DNA of 64,000 nucleotides, taken from positions 4,487,644-4,551,643 of the forward strand of contig OZ251223.1 of the NCBI GenBank assembly GCA_965240325.2. The letters run 5' to 3'. Source of the DNA: Rebecca billardiae RCC1528. Its lineage: Eukaryota; Haptophyta. This document shows, one piece after another, positions 20,101 to 32,100 of the stretch. The position numbers were made by a program, and so were the translations under genes. Numbering within the stretch: the first letter of the stretch is position 1; the number at the start of each line of letters is the position of its first letter. Below the pieces are notes generated by a model. That model made no database searches, was not told the origin of the DNA, and saw only the letters and a list, made by a program, of their open reading frames with translations.

Positions 20101-22058
20101 AACTTTTCTGAGGATAGCGCACCAGCAAAATCCCTTGACCGCCATCCGGATTTTACGGAGGCCGCGTTTGGACGCAGAAACGCGCGATGGCGAGGCCCGC
20201 CCTCGCACCACCGCTCTCGCGAGATCGCGACCGTGCGACCTGCGGCGTTGCGCTCGACGCGCTCTTTCTGCTCGGAGGCCGCGAGGTCTCCCAGGTGCGC
20301 CAGATCGCGAGCGCGCACCTTCCTCCTCGCCGCGCTCGCCGAGCACGAGCCGATCTGCAGCAGATGTGCAAGGAGCCGCATTGGCCGTGCTCGCGCGCGC
20401 GCGGCACGGGCGACACAAAATTTGTTTAGCGGGACCTTTGCACGCATTCCATTCTTTGATGATGGTACCCTTGAGCCCCGGACTAGGTCCCGCTAAACGC
20501 TTTCGCTCCTCGCCGTTGCGTGCACGCGCAAAGGAGCACTGCAAAGGGTGCGACTGGGAGCATTCCTTCTCCCGGGCGGCCACCACGGCCTCGGAGGTGG
20601 TGAGGAACGCGTCGGCGACCACGGCGTGGACCACCTCCGTCGCGCCGGACACTCCGGTCGCCCCTCGCCGGACTCCATCCTCGCTGCGCGCTGACCGTTT
20701 GCCGAGCGGGCTGCCCCCGCCGCCTGCCCGGCGTGTGCCCGCGTGGTGACACAAGATGGTCGAAGGCGTGGCAGCGCGGTGGTGCGTGCGATCGGGGGAC
20801 CCCACCTGAGCTACGACACGGGCGCGCGCGCTCATCCGTGCTCATCACGGTGGTGCACGCGCGCGTCGCGCGCTCGTCGGCTGTCGCGCGCTGACGGCTG
20901 GGCTGCTTTGGGGTGTCGGCGGCGGCCACAGCTCGCTGGTACGGGCGCGATGGTGGCTGCGAGTGGTACGCGGCGTTGCACCAGGTCCATGTGCGTCACG
21001 CACGACGCTCGGCCGGCTCGCCCTCGGACCATTGGCTGAGTTCTACTCGCCGCGCGCGCCGCGCGCGGGAGCCGCTCGGCAGCTGCTCGAGGCGCAAAGT
21101 GCGCCCCGCGCGCTGAACGTGGGCACGACGAGGTGGTGCGGCGAGCGTGCGCGGGTGTGTGTGCGTGATGGGCACCCCCATTGCGCTACTTGCCATGCAC
21201 ATCTGCCTCTCGCCAAGCCTTCGACACGATTGCTGCAAGCGCTGCTCGGAGGCGCGCTCGCGGGCTCGCGCGCGTTTGAATCTGGGCTCGGCGGCGATCG
21301 CGTAGACGAGGGGCAGTGCGGTGCACGGTGGCGGAGCGCGTGCGGAGCGCAGCCTACACCTCCTACACGCTCCATCCAGACACATCGCGCATGCTCGCGC
21401 GACCTCCTCGGTCCATCACGTGCGCGTGCGCGCGCGAGCAGGTGTGCATTCGCCGGGCGCGTTCACGGCGCGCCGCGTTGGCGCGCGCGCACCGATACCC
21501 GTGCGCAGCTCGACGAGCGAGCGCGGTGTGTTTCGATGCGTATGGGGAGGCTCGAATTTACGCGCGCGCACGCGCCGGCCCTCGCCGCCCCTTCGCTCGC
21601 CCACGCCTCATCTGCGCGCTCGGCGTTTGCACGCAGCTGCTCATCCTTTCCAACACGTGCACAAACGAGCAGATGGCGCTGGGCGAGGTCGATTGGTGCG
21701 TCAGATATTCGGCAACGACCAGCCCCGCTCGTGTGCCGCCGCTCGTGCTACTCTCGACGACCACCTCTGGCTCGGTCGCGCGCACGAGGCTGCTCGCGGC
21801 CCCAATCGTGCCGTGTACCGTCAAGCTGTACCGTGCGCAGCGAGGCGCACTCAGACGTCGGCATGGGCTCGCATGCGAGGGCCCGGCAGTGCGACGCGTC
21901 GATGGAGCATGCTCCGGATACGCTTCGGCGCACTTCCCGACGCGCACGAGCCGCTCGAAGGCGCGGAAGGGCGCCCAAACGGGGCAACCGCCATTTTGCG
22001 CCACTTCGGCCGGATGGCGGTCAAGGGAAATTGCTGGTGCGCTATCCTCAGAAAAGTT
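20101..22058. mobile_element. Non-autonomous DNA transposon with 49-bp terminal inverted repeats
   Basis: The left end (20101-20149, AACTTTTCTGAGGATAGCGC...) and the right end (22010-22058) are inverted complements over 49 bp with two mismatches. Both ends are flanked by TA (20099-20100 and 22059-22060), the target duplication expected of Tc1/mariner-like and some other cut-and-paste elements. The 1.86-kb interior is GC-rich. It shows no DDE transposase or other recognisable domain, so the element looks non-autonomous or captures host sequence. Confidence 0.75.
20424..20498. repeat. 75-bp hairpin insert inside the TIR element
   Basis: Arms GTTTAGCGGGACCT (20424-20437) and AGGTCCCGCTAAAC (20485-20498) are perfect inverted complements around a 47-bp loop of lower GC. 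It looks like a tiny MITE or hairpin nested in the larger element. Confidence 0.6.
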
Positions 22059-22060
22059 TA

Positions 22061-23012
22061 ATCATATATCGTCATCATATATATATTTAACGACGTGGCA
22101 GCATCGGACAAGCGTCAGGCTCAGAGTGCAACAGACACATATATATTATTTATATAGTTATATTAAATATTATTATTATACGAGTATATGATGCGCTGCC
22201 CATGCAGCATTAATATTATCCGCGATGATCGACTCACACGGTTCTGTGTCACATCATCAAGCCTTCCTCATCATCATCGTCGATCGTCGCGGTGCGATAT
22301 GATGCGCTGCTGCCATCATCACCGTGTGCGAGCCTTCCTCAACGGAATCAGTGCGAGCCTATCTCATCGTCAGACTGGTCCCGGACGGCAATCGCGTCAC
22401 CGCAGCATGCTCGAGGCCACTGATTCCGCGTTGATGGGCGGCACCGCCGTTAGCCAATTAGGCTCGCGTACTATAACTACTACTACTAGGCAGTCGTACC
22501 GGTACAGCGCATGCATGCGCACTACTAAAACTGCGCGGCCGCCCGCGGGCAATGCACTAGGTCGTAGTAGTACGGCGGTATACATCATCATATATATATG
22601 TGCACGTTCCGGGCCTCGTCTGATCAGCCGTGCCGCGTCTGGCGGGGCTGAGTCGACTTGTCGACGGACGTCGCGGACGAGTGTCGTTCATTCATACTAG
22701 CGTTGAAGCCGCCGACGCCTGACTGCGCATCATGCCTGACCATTGACCCAGCCCGTTCTCATGCTGACAGTACAGCTACAGTACAGAGAGCAAGGCAGCT
22801 CAGGCAGCAGGCAGCATTTAGGTTCGTCAGCATGACCGATGACGACTGACGAGCACACCAGGTCCAGTCACGTCGAACCACTGCTTGCTGCCTTGCTCAC
22901 CAGTCGGAGTGGCACCGCCGCACCTCTTCGTCAGTCGTCACTTCCGGGAATTCGTAGAGTACCGCAGCGCTCGCCTTGGCGTGGCCGCGGGCGCTTCCCC
23001 GCCTCCCGCGAG
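22061..23012. other. Intergenic, TA-rich then mixed
   Basis: Holds TA-rich tracts at about 22066-22090 and 22137-22190, and a shorter one at 22592-22600. It leads into the F-box gene. No gene seen. Confidence 0.45.
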
Positions 23013-23789
23013 ATGGCTCGCGCGTCTTACAGCTGCCTGGAGGCTCTGCCGGCGGACGTCAAGATGATGGTCCTCACCCGGCTGGCGCCGTCGGCCCTGG
23101 TCGCGCTCGGCTCGACGTGCCGCTCGTTCCGCCGGATCTCGTGCGCCGGCGCGCTCTGGCGGCCGCTCATCAAGCAGCACTGGGGCCGCGCGTACTCGGA
23201 CGGCCCCGCGCCCCACCTGCGCGGGTGGAAGCAGGTGTTCCGGCAGTGCTGGCTGGAGAGCTGCTACACCGAGCTGTGGGAGCTCGACAAGCGCCGCGTC
23301 GAGGCCGCGCGCACCGCCGACCGCGTGCGCACGCTCGCGCTCAACCTGGAGCACCGCGCGCACGTGCTCTCCACGCACGAGCGCGGCGCGCACAGCGCGG
23401 CGAGCGACCTGCTCGCGACGCGCGCGCGGCTCGCGGCGGCCGAGCGCGAGCTGGCCCTCGCCAAGTCGCGGCTGCACAGCGTCAACGCGCGGATCGGCGC
23501 CGTGCGCGCGCGGATCGGGCTGCTGAGGGACAGCGGCGACGCGGCGCGCGCGCGGCACCAGCCCGCGCACTGGGCGCGGCCGCCGAGCGCCGCCGGCCAG
23601 CCAGGGCACGTTCGGCGGCCGGGCATCGTCCAGCCGCCCGCTTCGTCGGCCCGGCCGTGGAGCACGAGCATGCTGCAGCCCACCGTGCGCCACGCGCCCT
23701 ACTACGTGCGCACCGCCGATGGGCTGCTGATGGCGGCGGCGTCCCAGCAGCTGTCGCACGGCGCGCGCCGCCGCCGGCTCACCCGGTGA
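23013..23789 (+). CDS. F-box protein with coiled coil
   Basis: A single-exon 258-residue protein from ATG 23013. Residues about 8-55 match the F-box pattern: LEALPADVKMMVLTRLAP, ALVALGSTCRSFRRIS, then ALWRPLIKQHWG. This motif binds Skp1 in SCF ubiquitin ligases. Residues about 90-175 form a heptad-rich Ala/Arg/Glu/Leu coiled coil, and the remainder is Pro/Ser/Ala-rich with no known substrate-binding repeat. An in-frame ATG exists upstream at 22839, but codon bias starts near 23013. The role as a substrate adaptor is inferred from the F-box alone. Confidence 0.8.
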   Translation: MARASYSCLEALPADVKMMVLTRLAPSALVALGSTCRSFRRISCAGALWRPLIKQHWGRAYSDGPAPHLRGWKQVFRQCWLESCYTELWELDKRRVEAARTADRVRTLALNLEHRAHVLSTHERGAHSAASDLLATRARLAAAERELALAKSRLHSVNARIGAVRARIGLLRDSGDAARARHQPAHWARPPSAAGQPGHVRRPGIVQPPASSARPWSTSMLQPTVRHAPYYVRTADGLLMAAASQQLSHGARRRRLTR

Positions 23790-24468
23790 CGCGCACTCAG
23801 TCGGAGAGATCGGCACCGAGGCTTGGACTCCGGGCTCGATCGGATGGCCGGGCCTGGCCGGCCGCGAGCGACCTCGAGTCTGCTGGGCCGGCGGACCGAA
23901 CCGCATACACACTATCGTCTATCATCATCGTCGATCGTGTAACCGGCGTTGTCCGGTGACTCAGTCCGCCGGTCTCACGGTCTGTGTGACAGTCCGCGGC
24001 CTACCGGCCTAGCCTACCGCGATCTGACGGGCCGTGTCACCGACTGACTGCGACCGACTCACGACAGCGGCGGTCAGTCACAGTCACACCATCGTGTTGT
24101 CACCCGGCCTGTAGTACTCATCATTACGTAGTGAAACTGCTGACGCGAGCCGAGTGAGCCTCGGCTCTGCACCAGTGCCAGCGCCGGCAGCTCGGAATCG
24201 GGGCGCCAGCGCTGAGCGCAGTGTGCAGCTTGAGCTGCAGGCACGCGCCCGGCATTTGTCGCGGTGAGCACGAGTGTGGAGCCACGCGGGCCAAGCCGGC
24301 GGCGAGACGAGGGCGAGAGCGCGCACGGCGACGCAGAGCTTGCTGCACCCGCCCCATGCCTGTCAGCCCGACGGGCAGATGCGTCGGGATGCTCGCCGGC
24401 AGCTGCGCCCCCGGCCGCACGCGGCGGCGGTTGGCGCGCGATGCGCCGTCGGCGCGTCGGCCTGGGCC
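23790..24468. other. Intergenic region between convergent genes
   Basis: 3' flanks of the F-box (+) and KH (-) genes. Short CTGAC/GTCAG inverted motifs recur at about 23950-24080. Nothing else supported. Confidence 0.4.
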
Positions 24469-27276
24469 TCAGTCGCGGCGGCGGCGGTCGTAGCGGTCGT
24501 AGTCGTCGTCGTCGCGCCGGCGGCGATCGTAGCGGTCGTAGTCGTCGTCGTCACGCCGGCGGCGATCGTAGCGGTCGTAGTCGTCGTCGTCGCGCCGGCG
24601 GCGGTCGTAGCGGTCGTAGTCGTCGTCGTCGCGGCGGCGGTCATCACGGCGGTCATCGTAGCGGCGGTCGTCGTAGCGGCGGTCGTCGTAGCGGCGGTCG
24701 TCGTAGCGGCGGTCGTCGTACCTGCGGGGGCAGGGGCGCGGTGGGCGGCGCGGCGCGGCTCAGCGCGGCCACGCCTCGCGGCGGGCGCGCGGTGCGCGCG
24801 CGCTGCCGCGCACACCGGTCGTAGTGTGGCGGCGGCGGCGGGTGGCGGTCGCCGTAGCCGCCGCCGTGGCTGGGCGGGCCCCGGCGCTCGTTGAGCTTCT
24901 CGTCGACCAGGCCCTTGACGATGTGCTCCGCCTTGGCGCGGCCCGACTTGTCGTGGCCGAAGATGAGCAGCTGCTCGTCCGCGCCGCGGCCGCCGCCCTC
25001 GAGGAAGCAGAAGGTGCCGCTGTCCTCCTCCACCTGCCGCAGGCACGAGCCGCGGTTGCCGGTCACGTAGCCGACGCAGTCGGGCGGCACGCGCACCACG
25101 CTCACGTCGGTGCGCTCCTCCAGGCCGTCGACGCGCACCGGGCCTGCACGCGCGCGCGCGCGCGGCGGCGGCGGGCGTGAGCGCGAGCGCGCGCGGCGGC
25201 GGCGGCGGCGGCGGGTGCGCGGGTGCGCTGTGCGCCGCGCGGTGCGCGCGCACCTTGGCGCTGCTTGAGCAGCCACTTGAGATAGTCGCGCGCGCGCTCG
25301 CGCTCGGCGCGCGTGCCCGCGAGGTGCGCGATGTGGCCCACGTACTCGACGACGCAGTGCGAGGCGCGCGCGAGCTTCTTGCGCGTGCCGCCGTCCTTGC
25401 CGAGCGCGTACGAGAGCTCCTGGTCGGTGAGCGGGTACGTGTCGGTGCCCCACTCCTCGTCGCACACCGCCTTGCCCGCCTCCTTTGTGAAGTGGCCCGG
25501 GTTCTTGGTCTCGACCGCAGACATGACCTTGAGCTCGGCGCCGCGCCGCCCGCGCGTGGGGCCGAAGATGGCGAGCTTCTCCGTGCCGCCCGCCTCGCGC
25601 GCCGTCTCGCGCGCCTCCTTGCCGTCGCGCTGCATGCGCGTCTCCATGAAGAACATGAGCGTGCCTACGCGCGCACGCGGGGCGGGGCGAGGGCGGCGCG
25701 TGAGGCGAGCGCCGCGCGTGTCGGCGCGCGTGTCGGCGCGCGTGTGCGCGCCCGCACCCCACTCCTCCTCGATGCGGCCGAGCGTCGCGCGGCGCGCGCC
25801 CGTCACGTAGCCGACCGTGTCGCGCGGCACCTCGACCACCGTGCAGTCGTCGCGGCCCTGGGCGGGCAGCGAGTGCGCGGAGCGAGTGCGCGGAGCGAGT
25901 GCGGGCGTGCGTGCGTGCACGCGTGCGTGCGTGCACGCGGCCGTGCCGGGGCGGTGCCGGGGCGTTGTGAGCGGGAGGGAGATGAGCGCGAGGTCAGCGG
26001 CAGGGACACGGACACCCAGCGGGAGGGACACCGGGACGGTCGGCAGCACGGACGCGAGAGGCCGTGCCGGGCGTGGACACGGGGCGGGGCCGTGCCCATG
26101 GCGTTGTACACACCTTGTAGTCCACGTACACCGGCCCCTTGAGCTGCTCAAACAGCCACGAGAGGTACTGCCGGGCACGCGCGCGCTGCTCCGGCGAGCC
26201 GCACCTGCGCGCACGGGGGCAGCCGCGCGCGTGAGGCGCCGCCGCCGGCGCGCGCGCACGCCGCGCCGCGCGGGGCCGCGTGGGCCCGCGCGCGGCCGCG
26301 CACGGGGCGCCTCGCTGCGTGCGCACATGTAGACCGTGTTGCCCACGTACTCGACGATGCACTCAGACGAGGCGGCCAGCTTCTTGCGCGTGCCGCCCTT
26401 CTTGCCGAGCGCGTACGAGAGCTCGTTGTCCTCGAGGCGGCGCGTGTCCGTGCCGAAGGCCTCGTCGTCGTCGGGGAAGGTGATCACCTCGGCAAAGTGG
26501 TTGCGCACCTTCGTCTCCACCGCAGCGAGCACCTGCGGCGGCGCGCGCGCGTGCGGCGCGCGCGCGCAGAGCGCGCGTGAGCGCGCGCGCAGAGCACGCG
26601 TGAACGCGCGCGCAGAGGGCGGTGGAGCCGGCGCGCGGCGCACCTTGAGGTGCGCGCCGCGGCGCGAGCGGCGCGGCCCGAAGATGGCGAGCTTCTCCTC
26701 CGCGTTGCCCGCGCTCGGCCCGCGCCGCCCGCGGTACTCCGCAAAGAACATGAGCGTGCCCCACTCCTCCTCGATCGAGCGCAGGAAGTTGCCCTGGCTG
26801 CCGGTGACGAAGCCGACGGCCTCGTGCGGCACGAAGACGACGGTGAGGTCGTCGTCGCCATCGTCCTCGTCGATCGACACCGGGCCGACGCGCTGCGCCA
26901 TCACCGCCTCGACGTACTTCTTGGCGCGCGAGCGCGCCTGCGGCGGCCCCATGATCTCGAGCGTGCGCGAGCGCTCAAGCAGCTCGATGCGCGCGCCGGA
27001 CACGCGCGCGATCTTTTCCTTGGTGCGGCCCTGCTTCCCAAGGATGAAGGCCGCGTCGTCGTCCGAGATCTCCAGCACGATCTTGTTCTCGTACTCGCGC
27101 GCGCCGCCCGCGGGCGCGGGCGCGGCGTCGTCGCGCTCGCGCGTGCGGCCGCGCCCGCCCTCACGGCCGTCGTCGTCGTCGTCGTCGCCGCGCGGGCGCG
27201 CGTCCACCTGCCCGAGCTCCTCCTCGTCGTCGCGCGCCGCGCCGCCGTCCACCATCCCGACGTCCTCGTCCGCCAT
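24469..27276 (-). CDS. Multi-KH-domain RNA-binding protein with Arg/Asp/Tyr repeat tail
   Basis: Seven exons: 27276-26644, 26532-26327, 26204-26114, 25857-25758, 25664-25254, 25143-24816 and 24721-24469; all phases agree and give 673 residues. After an acidic N-terminus there are six KH-type segments, recognised by their GxxG loops: ILGKQGRTKEK, VTGSQGNF, ALGKKGGTRKK, VTGARRAT (degenerate), ALGKDGGTRKK and VTGNRGS. The middle ones alternate as a two-type repeat (EEEWGTLMFF... then LSYALGKxGGTRKKL...VEYVG), implying internal duplication. The tail is five RYDDR repeats followed by four DDDDYDRYDRRRR repeats. Tandem KH domains bind single-stranded RNA; the tail may drive condensation. No exact vertebrate counterpart is obvious; vigilin is the nearest analogy. 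Confidence 0.85.
24475..24720 (-). repeat. Coding minisatellite (39-bp x4 and 15-bp x5)
   Basis: Within the last KH-gene exon, 39-bp units encoding DDDDYDRYDRRRR occur four times and 15-bp units encoding RYDDR occur five times. Divergence is low. Copy number may vary between strains. Confidence 0.8.
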
Positions 27277-27491
27277 CGGCCGCGGGCCCGCTCGCACGGC
27301 GGAGTGACACCCGACCCCCTCGTGTGCTCGCGCCGAGGGCGAGCCCGCGACGAGGCCGAGGCGCACTGCCGTCAGCGGGGGCTGTCCGGGGTGGGGCAGC
27401 GGCGCTGCAGCCGCTGCGGCGCACACCGCCCGGATCGGACTCATCGAAGCCGCGTGGATCCCGATGGACAACAGAATCCCCGTATCATTTA

Positions 27492-29082
27492 ACGGCCCGC
27501 CATAATAAAGACTGCTGCGCATGCTATTAAACTGTGCCCTGGCGGGCGGGGGGGTCGGCGGGCCGTGCCAGTGCTGTCGCAATGTATCCTCTGCGGGTTC
27601 GCGTCTTTCCACAGCATTCGCTCGTGGCCGTGGGTGACGGACAGTCCGAGGACCAGTGACACCTGTGACCTGAAGTTCCCCGGCCACGTGCACACGTGAC
27701 AGTGTCGACGTGACACGTCTCGGTGCGCATCAGGCAAGGCCCGCACACCCACGAGGGAATGTGCAGCACGCGGGGCGGGGCGGGTAGCCCGTTGCTCCGC
27801 GCGAGCGCGGGTACGCGCTGTATGTGCCGCATCTCGACCGCGATGGCGTAATCGAGCGCCTCGCCGCCGACGAAGCCGCCAGAGTAGATCGTGTGCATGT
27901 CCTCCTGCCGCCAGCCGAGAGCGGTCGTCGCGAAGACGCTTGCCGATGTCCGCTCCGGGCATGATGGACTCGGCGCAGGTCGCGTTGACATCGTACACTG
28001 CCGCCACGCTGAGCACGAGCGCGTTGACGTTCACGCGGTCGTCGCTCTTCGCCTTTTCGACAGGTCTGGCGCCCGCGTGTTCGGGCGGCACGAGGAGCTG
28101 TTGGTTGTGCGCGCGCGCGCGCACAGCGACAGCGTGTGCCACTCGCGATCGAGAGTGGGCACGAGCTGCTCACGCAGGCACATGAATCGCAGCGCATCCG
28201 TCACCGGCGTGACGACTTCCGCCTCGTCCCGCAGCGCCTGCGCCATGGACGAGGATGGCGCGGCGATGTGGCATGCTCGACGTTTCATCTCTCTGCGGAT
28301 GGCATCACGGGCTTGTCTGGGTCGCCAACTCGCGAAGACGCGGTTGCTGCCACGGCGATAGACCCGGGAGGTGCGTCCGCTGCGCGTCGTACGCCGTTGG
28401 CGCTGCGCTTCCGTCGCATTGGTCACCGTCGACGCCATGCAGGCCGGACGTGGGCTTCGAGGGACCGCGAGCGACGACTGAGTCCGGTGCGCGGATTCCG
28501 GCGATCGAGTTCAGAAGGCCGCGCCAAATCTTGCCTCGCGTGCGATGGCGCTTCGAACCCGCCCGCGAGACACCTCGTGATGAATGCGTTTCCGCACCGA
28601 GCCCGACGCGCGGCGGTGGATCGTGCGAGGCGGCCATCGTGCGCAGCGCTTGCTTCTATGGCCCGTGCGAGCGCTCGCCGTGCAAGTCGGGCGAGGATCG
28701 TCCCAGGTCGCACGATCGTGTCGACGCGCCGAGCGTACCTCCAAACGCGTCGACTTTGGCCCCCGTTCGACCTGCACGCGAGACGACGAGGGCAGCAATC
28801 GCGAATCGGGCGAAAAAGCCGTTCGGGAATCCCCGCGCGATGTCCGCGCCGGCGTTGGATTTGGCGCGCGCGGCCCACGCGCTCCGCGCCAGGCCGCAGA
28901 TGGTTTTCGGCCGAGCGTCCCCAGTGGGAGCTGCGAGGGCGCCCGGTAGTGAGCGAGGCGATTTTCTTTTCTTGGCGAGGCGATTTTCGTCTTTTTCCTT
29001 TTCTTTGTCTTATCTTTTTCCCGGGCACTACAAGGGGCGGACCTACGGCCCGCCATACGGCCCGCCATATACGGCCCGCCAT
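27492..29082 (-). mobile_element. Decayed inverted relative of the 2127-bp unit
   Basis: Read on the minus strand, the start (29082 leftwards), the A/G-rich tract, the C48-like N-terminal region and the terminal GGCACGGCCCGCCGACC motif match the tandem unit in order. The protein frame is broken by frameshifts, and the His-Trp protease segment is deleted after the VPSWV motif. At the start the 12-mer ATGGCGGGCCGT is present three times (29045-29056, 29057-29068, 29071-29082). It occurs once more just beyond the other end (27492-27503), so the copy is bounded by direct copies of it. Confidence 0.7.
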
Positions 29083-29134
29083 ATATGCTGTAATAGCAAC
29101 GGCCCGCCCGCGCGACGTGACGCCGCGCGTGCCG

Positions 29135-32100
29135 TCAGCCGCCAGCGGCACCCCGCCGCGGGCGCTCGCACACGTAGTGCTCGACGGCCGTGCTGCACGG
29201 GCGCGCGAGCCAGCCGCCGCCGTCCATCACAGCGCAGTACGCGTCCGCGCTGAACACGGGGAACAGCACGCCGCCGCGCGTCTCGGGCTGGCCCGGCGCC
29301 CAGTGGGCGTACGCGCGCGCGCCGAGCGCGCGCGCCGGCTCGGCTGCCTGCCCCGCGTCGCCGAGCGCGTCCGCGCCGCGCAGCCACGCGCTCCCGTTGG
29401 CCGCGTCCACGCCCTGCGGCGCCACCAGGTCGATCCACACGCCGCGCATGGCGCGCGCGCCGACCAGGCAGCCCAGCCGCGCCTCCTGCGCGGCCGAGGC
29501 GGGCAGCGCCAGCCGCGCGCCCAGCCGCGCGCACGCGCTCGCCGCGTGCGCGTGGTGCACCGGCCCCAGCTGCCCCCCCGCCGCGTGGCCGCTGCCGCCT
29601 CTGCCGCTGCCGCCTCTGCCGCTGTGGCCTCTGCCGCTGTGGACGCTGTTGGAGAAGAGATACTCGGAGGGGCCCTCGGGCGGGGACAGCCAGCCGCCGC
29701 CCACGTGCGCCAGCTGCGCGTTCGACGCGGCGCACGCGTCGCACGCCGCGCGCGCGGGCTGCACGTGCTCGTGCCGCACGTAGAGCGCCACGGCTGCCAG
29801 CAGGCAGAGCCACGCGCACGCCCACGGGCCCCACGCGAGCAGCAGCGTGCGCAGCCCCACCAGCGCGCGCGCGCGCGGCGTGTCCGCGGTGCTCGCGCGC
29901 GCCAGCACGGCCGCGTCCGCACCGCGCCAGCCGGGGCTGCCGGGCGGGCGCGGCCGCGTGCTGCTGCTACTGGCTGGCGACTCGGCCGCGGCCGAGCGCT
30001 CGGCCAGCTCGACCGCGCCGCCGCCGCCGCCGCCGCCGAGCGCGTGCTGCCGCTGCGCGTGCTCGGCCGCCGTGTACTTTGCGCACCCCCTGAGCAGCGC
30101 GCGCACGCGGCGGTTGAAGTTGGGCAGGGTGCCGCACGCCGCCTCGACGCAGCCGAGCAGACGGTCGTAGTCGGTGCGCAGCCGGCACTGCGCGCGCACC
30201 GCGTCGAACTCCGCGAGCTCGGAGGGCTCGAGCCCGGGCAGCAGCATCATGCTCACAGACTCGAGCCCCAGCCCGCCCATCAGCGCGCGGTCCACGGTCG
30301 AGGGCATCGCGCCCCGGCCCAGCGCGGCGCGGGGCCGAGCGGACGAGGCGGCCAGGCTGGGCGGCGGCACAAACGGCGTGACGGGCGTCGGCTGCAGCCC
30401 CTCCGCGGCGGCCGCGACCGCGCGCTCGGCGGCGGGCGACTCGGTGGACGCGCGCCCCGTGGCGCCGCGCCGGCCTGCTCGCGCGCCGAGCACCGCGCTG
30501 GGCGGCTCCTCCGCCTCGTCCTCCTCCTCCTCCTCCTCCATCTCCACGGCCCCGCGCATCTGCTCAAACGTGAAGAGCTCGACCACGCTGAGGGGGGGGA
30601 GCGCAGGGGCAGGGGCAGGGGCGCGGCCAGAGGCGCGCGTCTGAGCGCCGCATGCGTGGCGTGCGCGCGGCCCCGGCCCGGGGCGGGGTGCCCTGCACTG
30701 CCCTGCACGCAGCGCACGCAGCGCACACTGCAGCGCGCAGTGCAGTACGCACCACCACAGCCGCTCGAGGTAGGTCGGCCCCGCGAGGATGAGCAGCTCC
30801 CGGCTGGCTGCCAGATAGAAGGGCAGCAGCGGCAGGTCCGTCTCGACGTCGCCCTGGTCGATGCACGCGCGGTCTGAGGCGCGCGCAAGGGGCGGCGGCG
30901 CGCGCCCAACGCGCGTGAGGTGGCCTCCCTCCGCGCGTGCGCGTGCGCGCGGCCGGCTGGGCCGCACCAATCCAGAGCAGCGGCTCTCGCGCCGAGTTGA
31001 GCGACTTGAAGCGGCGGCGCCACGCCTGCAGCGCCTCCCACTTGTGCTCGGGCGGGTCGTGCCACCTGCGCGGCGCGTGGCGAGCGCGCGAGGCGGGCGC
31101 GCGCATGAGCGCGGTCGGCGCGTGCCGCGCGGTCGCACGGCCGCGCGCGCTGCTGGGCGCGCGGCTGCGCGCGGCTGCGCGCACGAGTGCGAGACGAACG
31201 CGTCGATGTCGTCGACGTGCACGGGGACGGAGCGCTCGAACCACGCGTTCGCGCCCACCGCGTCCGTCGCGTTCGTCTCGAAGAGCGCGCGCGTGAGCAG
31301 GTCGCACCGGATGGCGCGCAGCCGCTTGCGCCCGCTCGCGATCGCGCTCGCCGGGTCGGCGCCGCCCACGAGCGAGGCGATGCCCGCCGCGGTGGCGAGG
31401 CCGGTGCCGCCGGTGGCGAGGCGCTCGCGCGCGCGCAGCCGCACCGCGGGCGTGAGCATGAGCACGCCCAGCGCCGCCCACACCACCCCCGTCGCCGCCA
31501 TCAGCGGGAACACCGGGTCGGTGCCGAAGCCGACCGTGAGCGCGGCCGGCACAATGTCGACGCCGAGCGCGAGCGCCGCGCCGAGCACGTGCAGCCCGTG
31601 CGTGCGCCAGATGCGGTCGACGTGCCGGCGCGTGTCGAGCGGCTCGAGCCAGCGCGGCCCGGCCGCGCCCGCCGGCCCGCGCCGCGCGCCCACCACCCAG
31701 CGCGCCAGGCCGACGGCGAACGAGCTGCCGGTGACGAGCGCGATCGAGGCGGTCGCCAGGTTGCTCAGCGCGACGTACACGCGCGGCGAGCCGAGGCACG
31801 TGCCCGCGCCGCTCGCGCGCAGCTGCGCGACGGCGATGCGGACGAAGAGGCTGACGTACACGCACTCGAACAGCGCAAAGATCGCCGCCGCCGCCGCCGC
31901 CGCGGGCCCGTTGGTCGTGGGCAGCGCAAACAGGATGAGCGGGTACGAGCCCACCGCCACGATCAGCCCGACCCAGTAGAGGCGGTCGGCGTCATCCCAC
32001 GCGGACGCGGCGATGAGCGTGCCGGACGCGATGAGCACCAGCCCGCTCGCCAGCGGCAGCACCGTCGTGCGCATCGTGTACCGCCGGCCCTGGCGCCGCG

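Noticed and set aside
20963-22090. 375-codon ORF as transposase of the TIR element
   Set aside because: The translation is Arg/Ala-rich without any DDE-like motif and runs past the right terminal repeat.
24475-24720. CRISPR-like direct repeats
   Set aside because: The units are contiguous with no spacers, in frame, and lie in the last exon of the KH gene in a eukaryotic genome.
27489-28142. A functional minus-strand protein-coding gene
   Set aside because: It aligns with the tandem-unit ORF only in pieces across frameshifts; it is a decayed copy.
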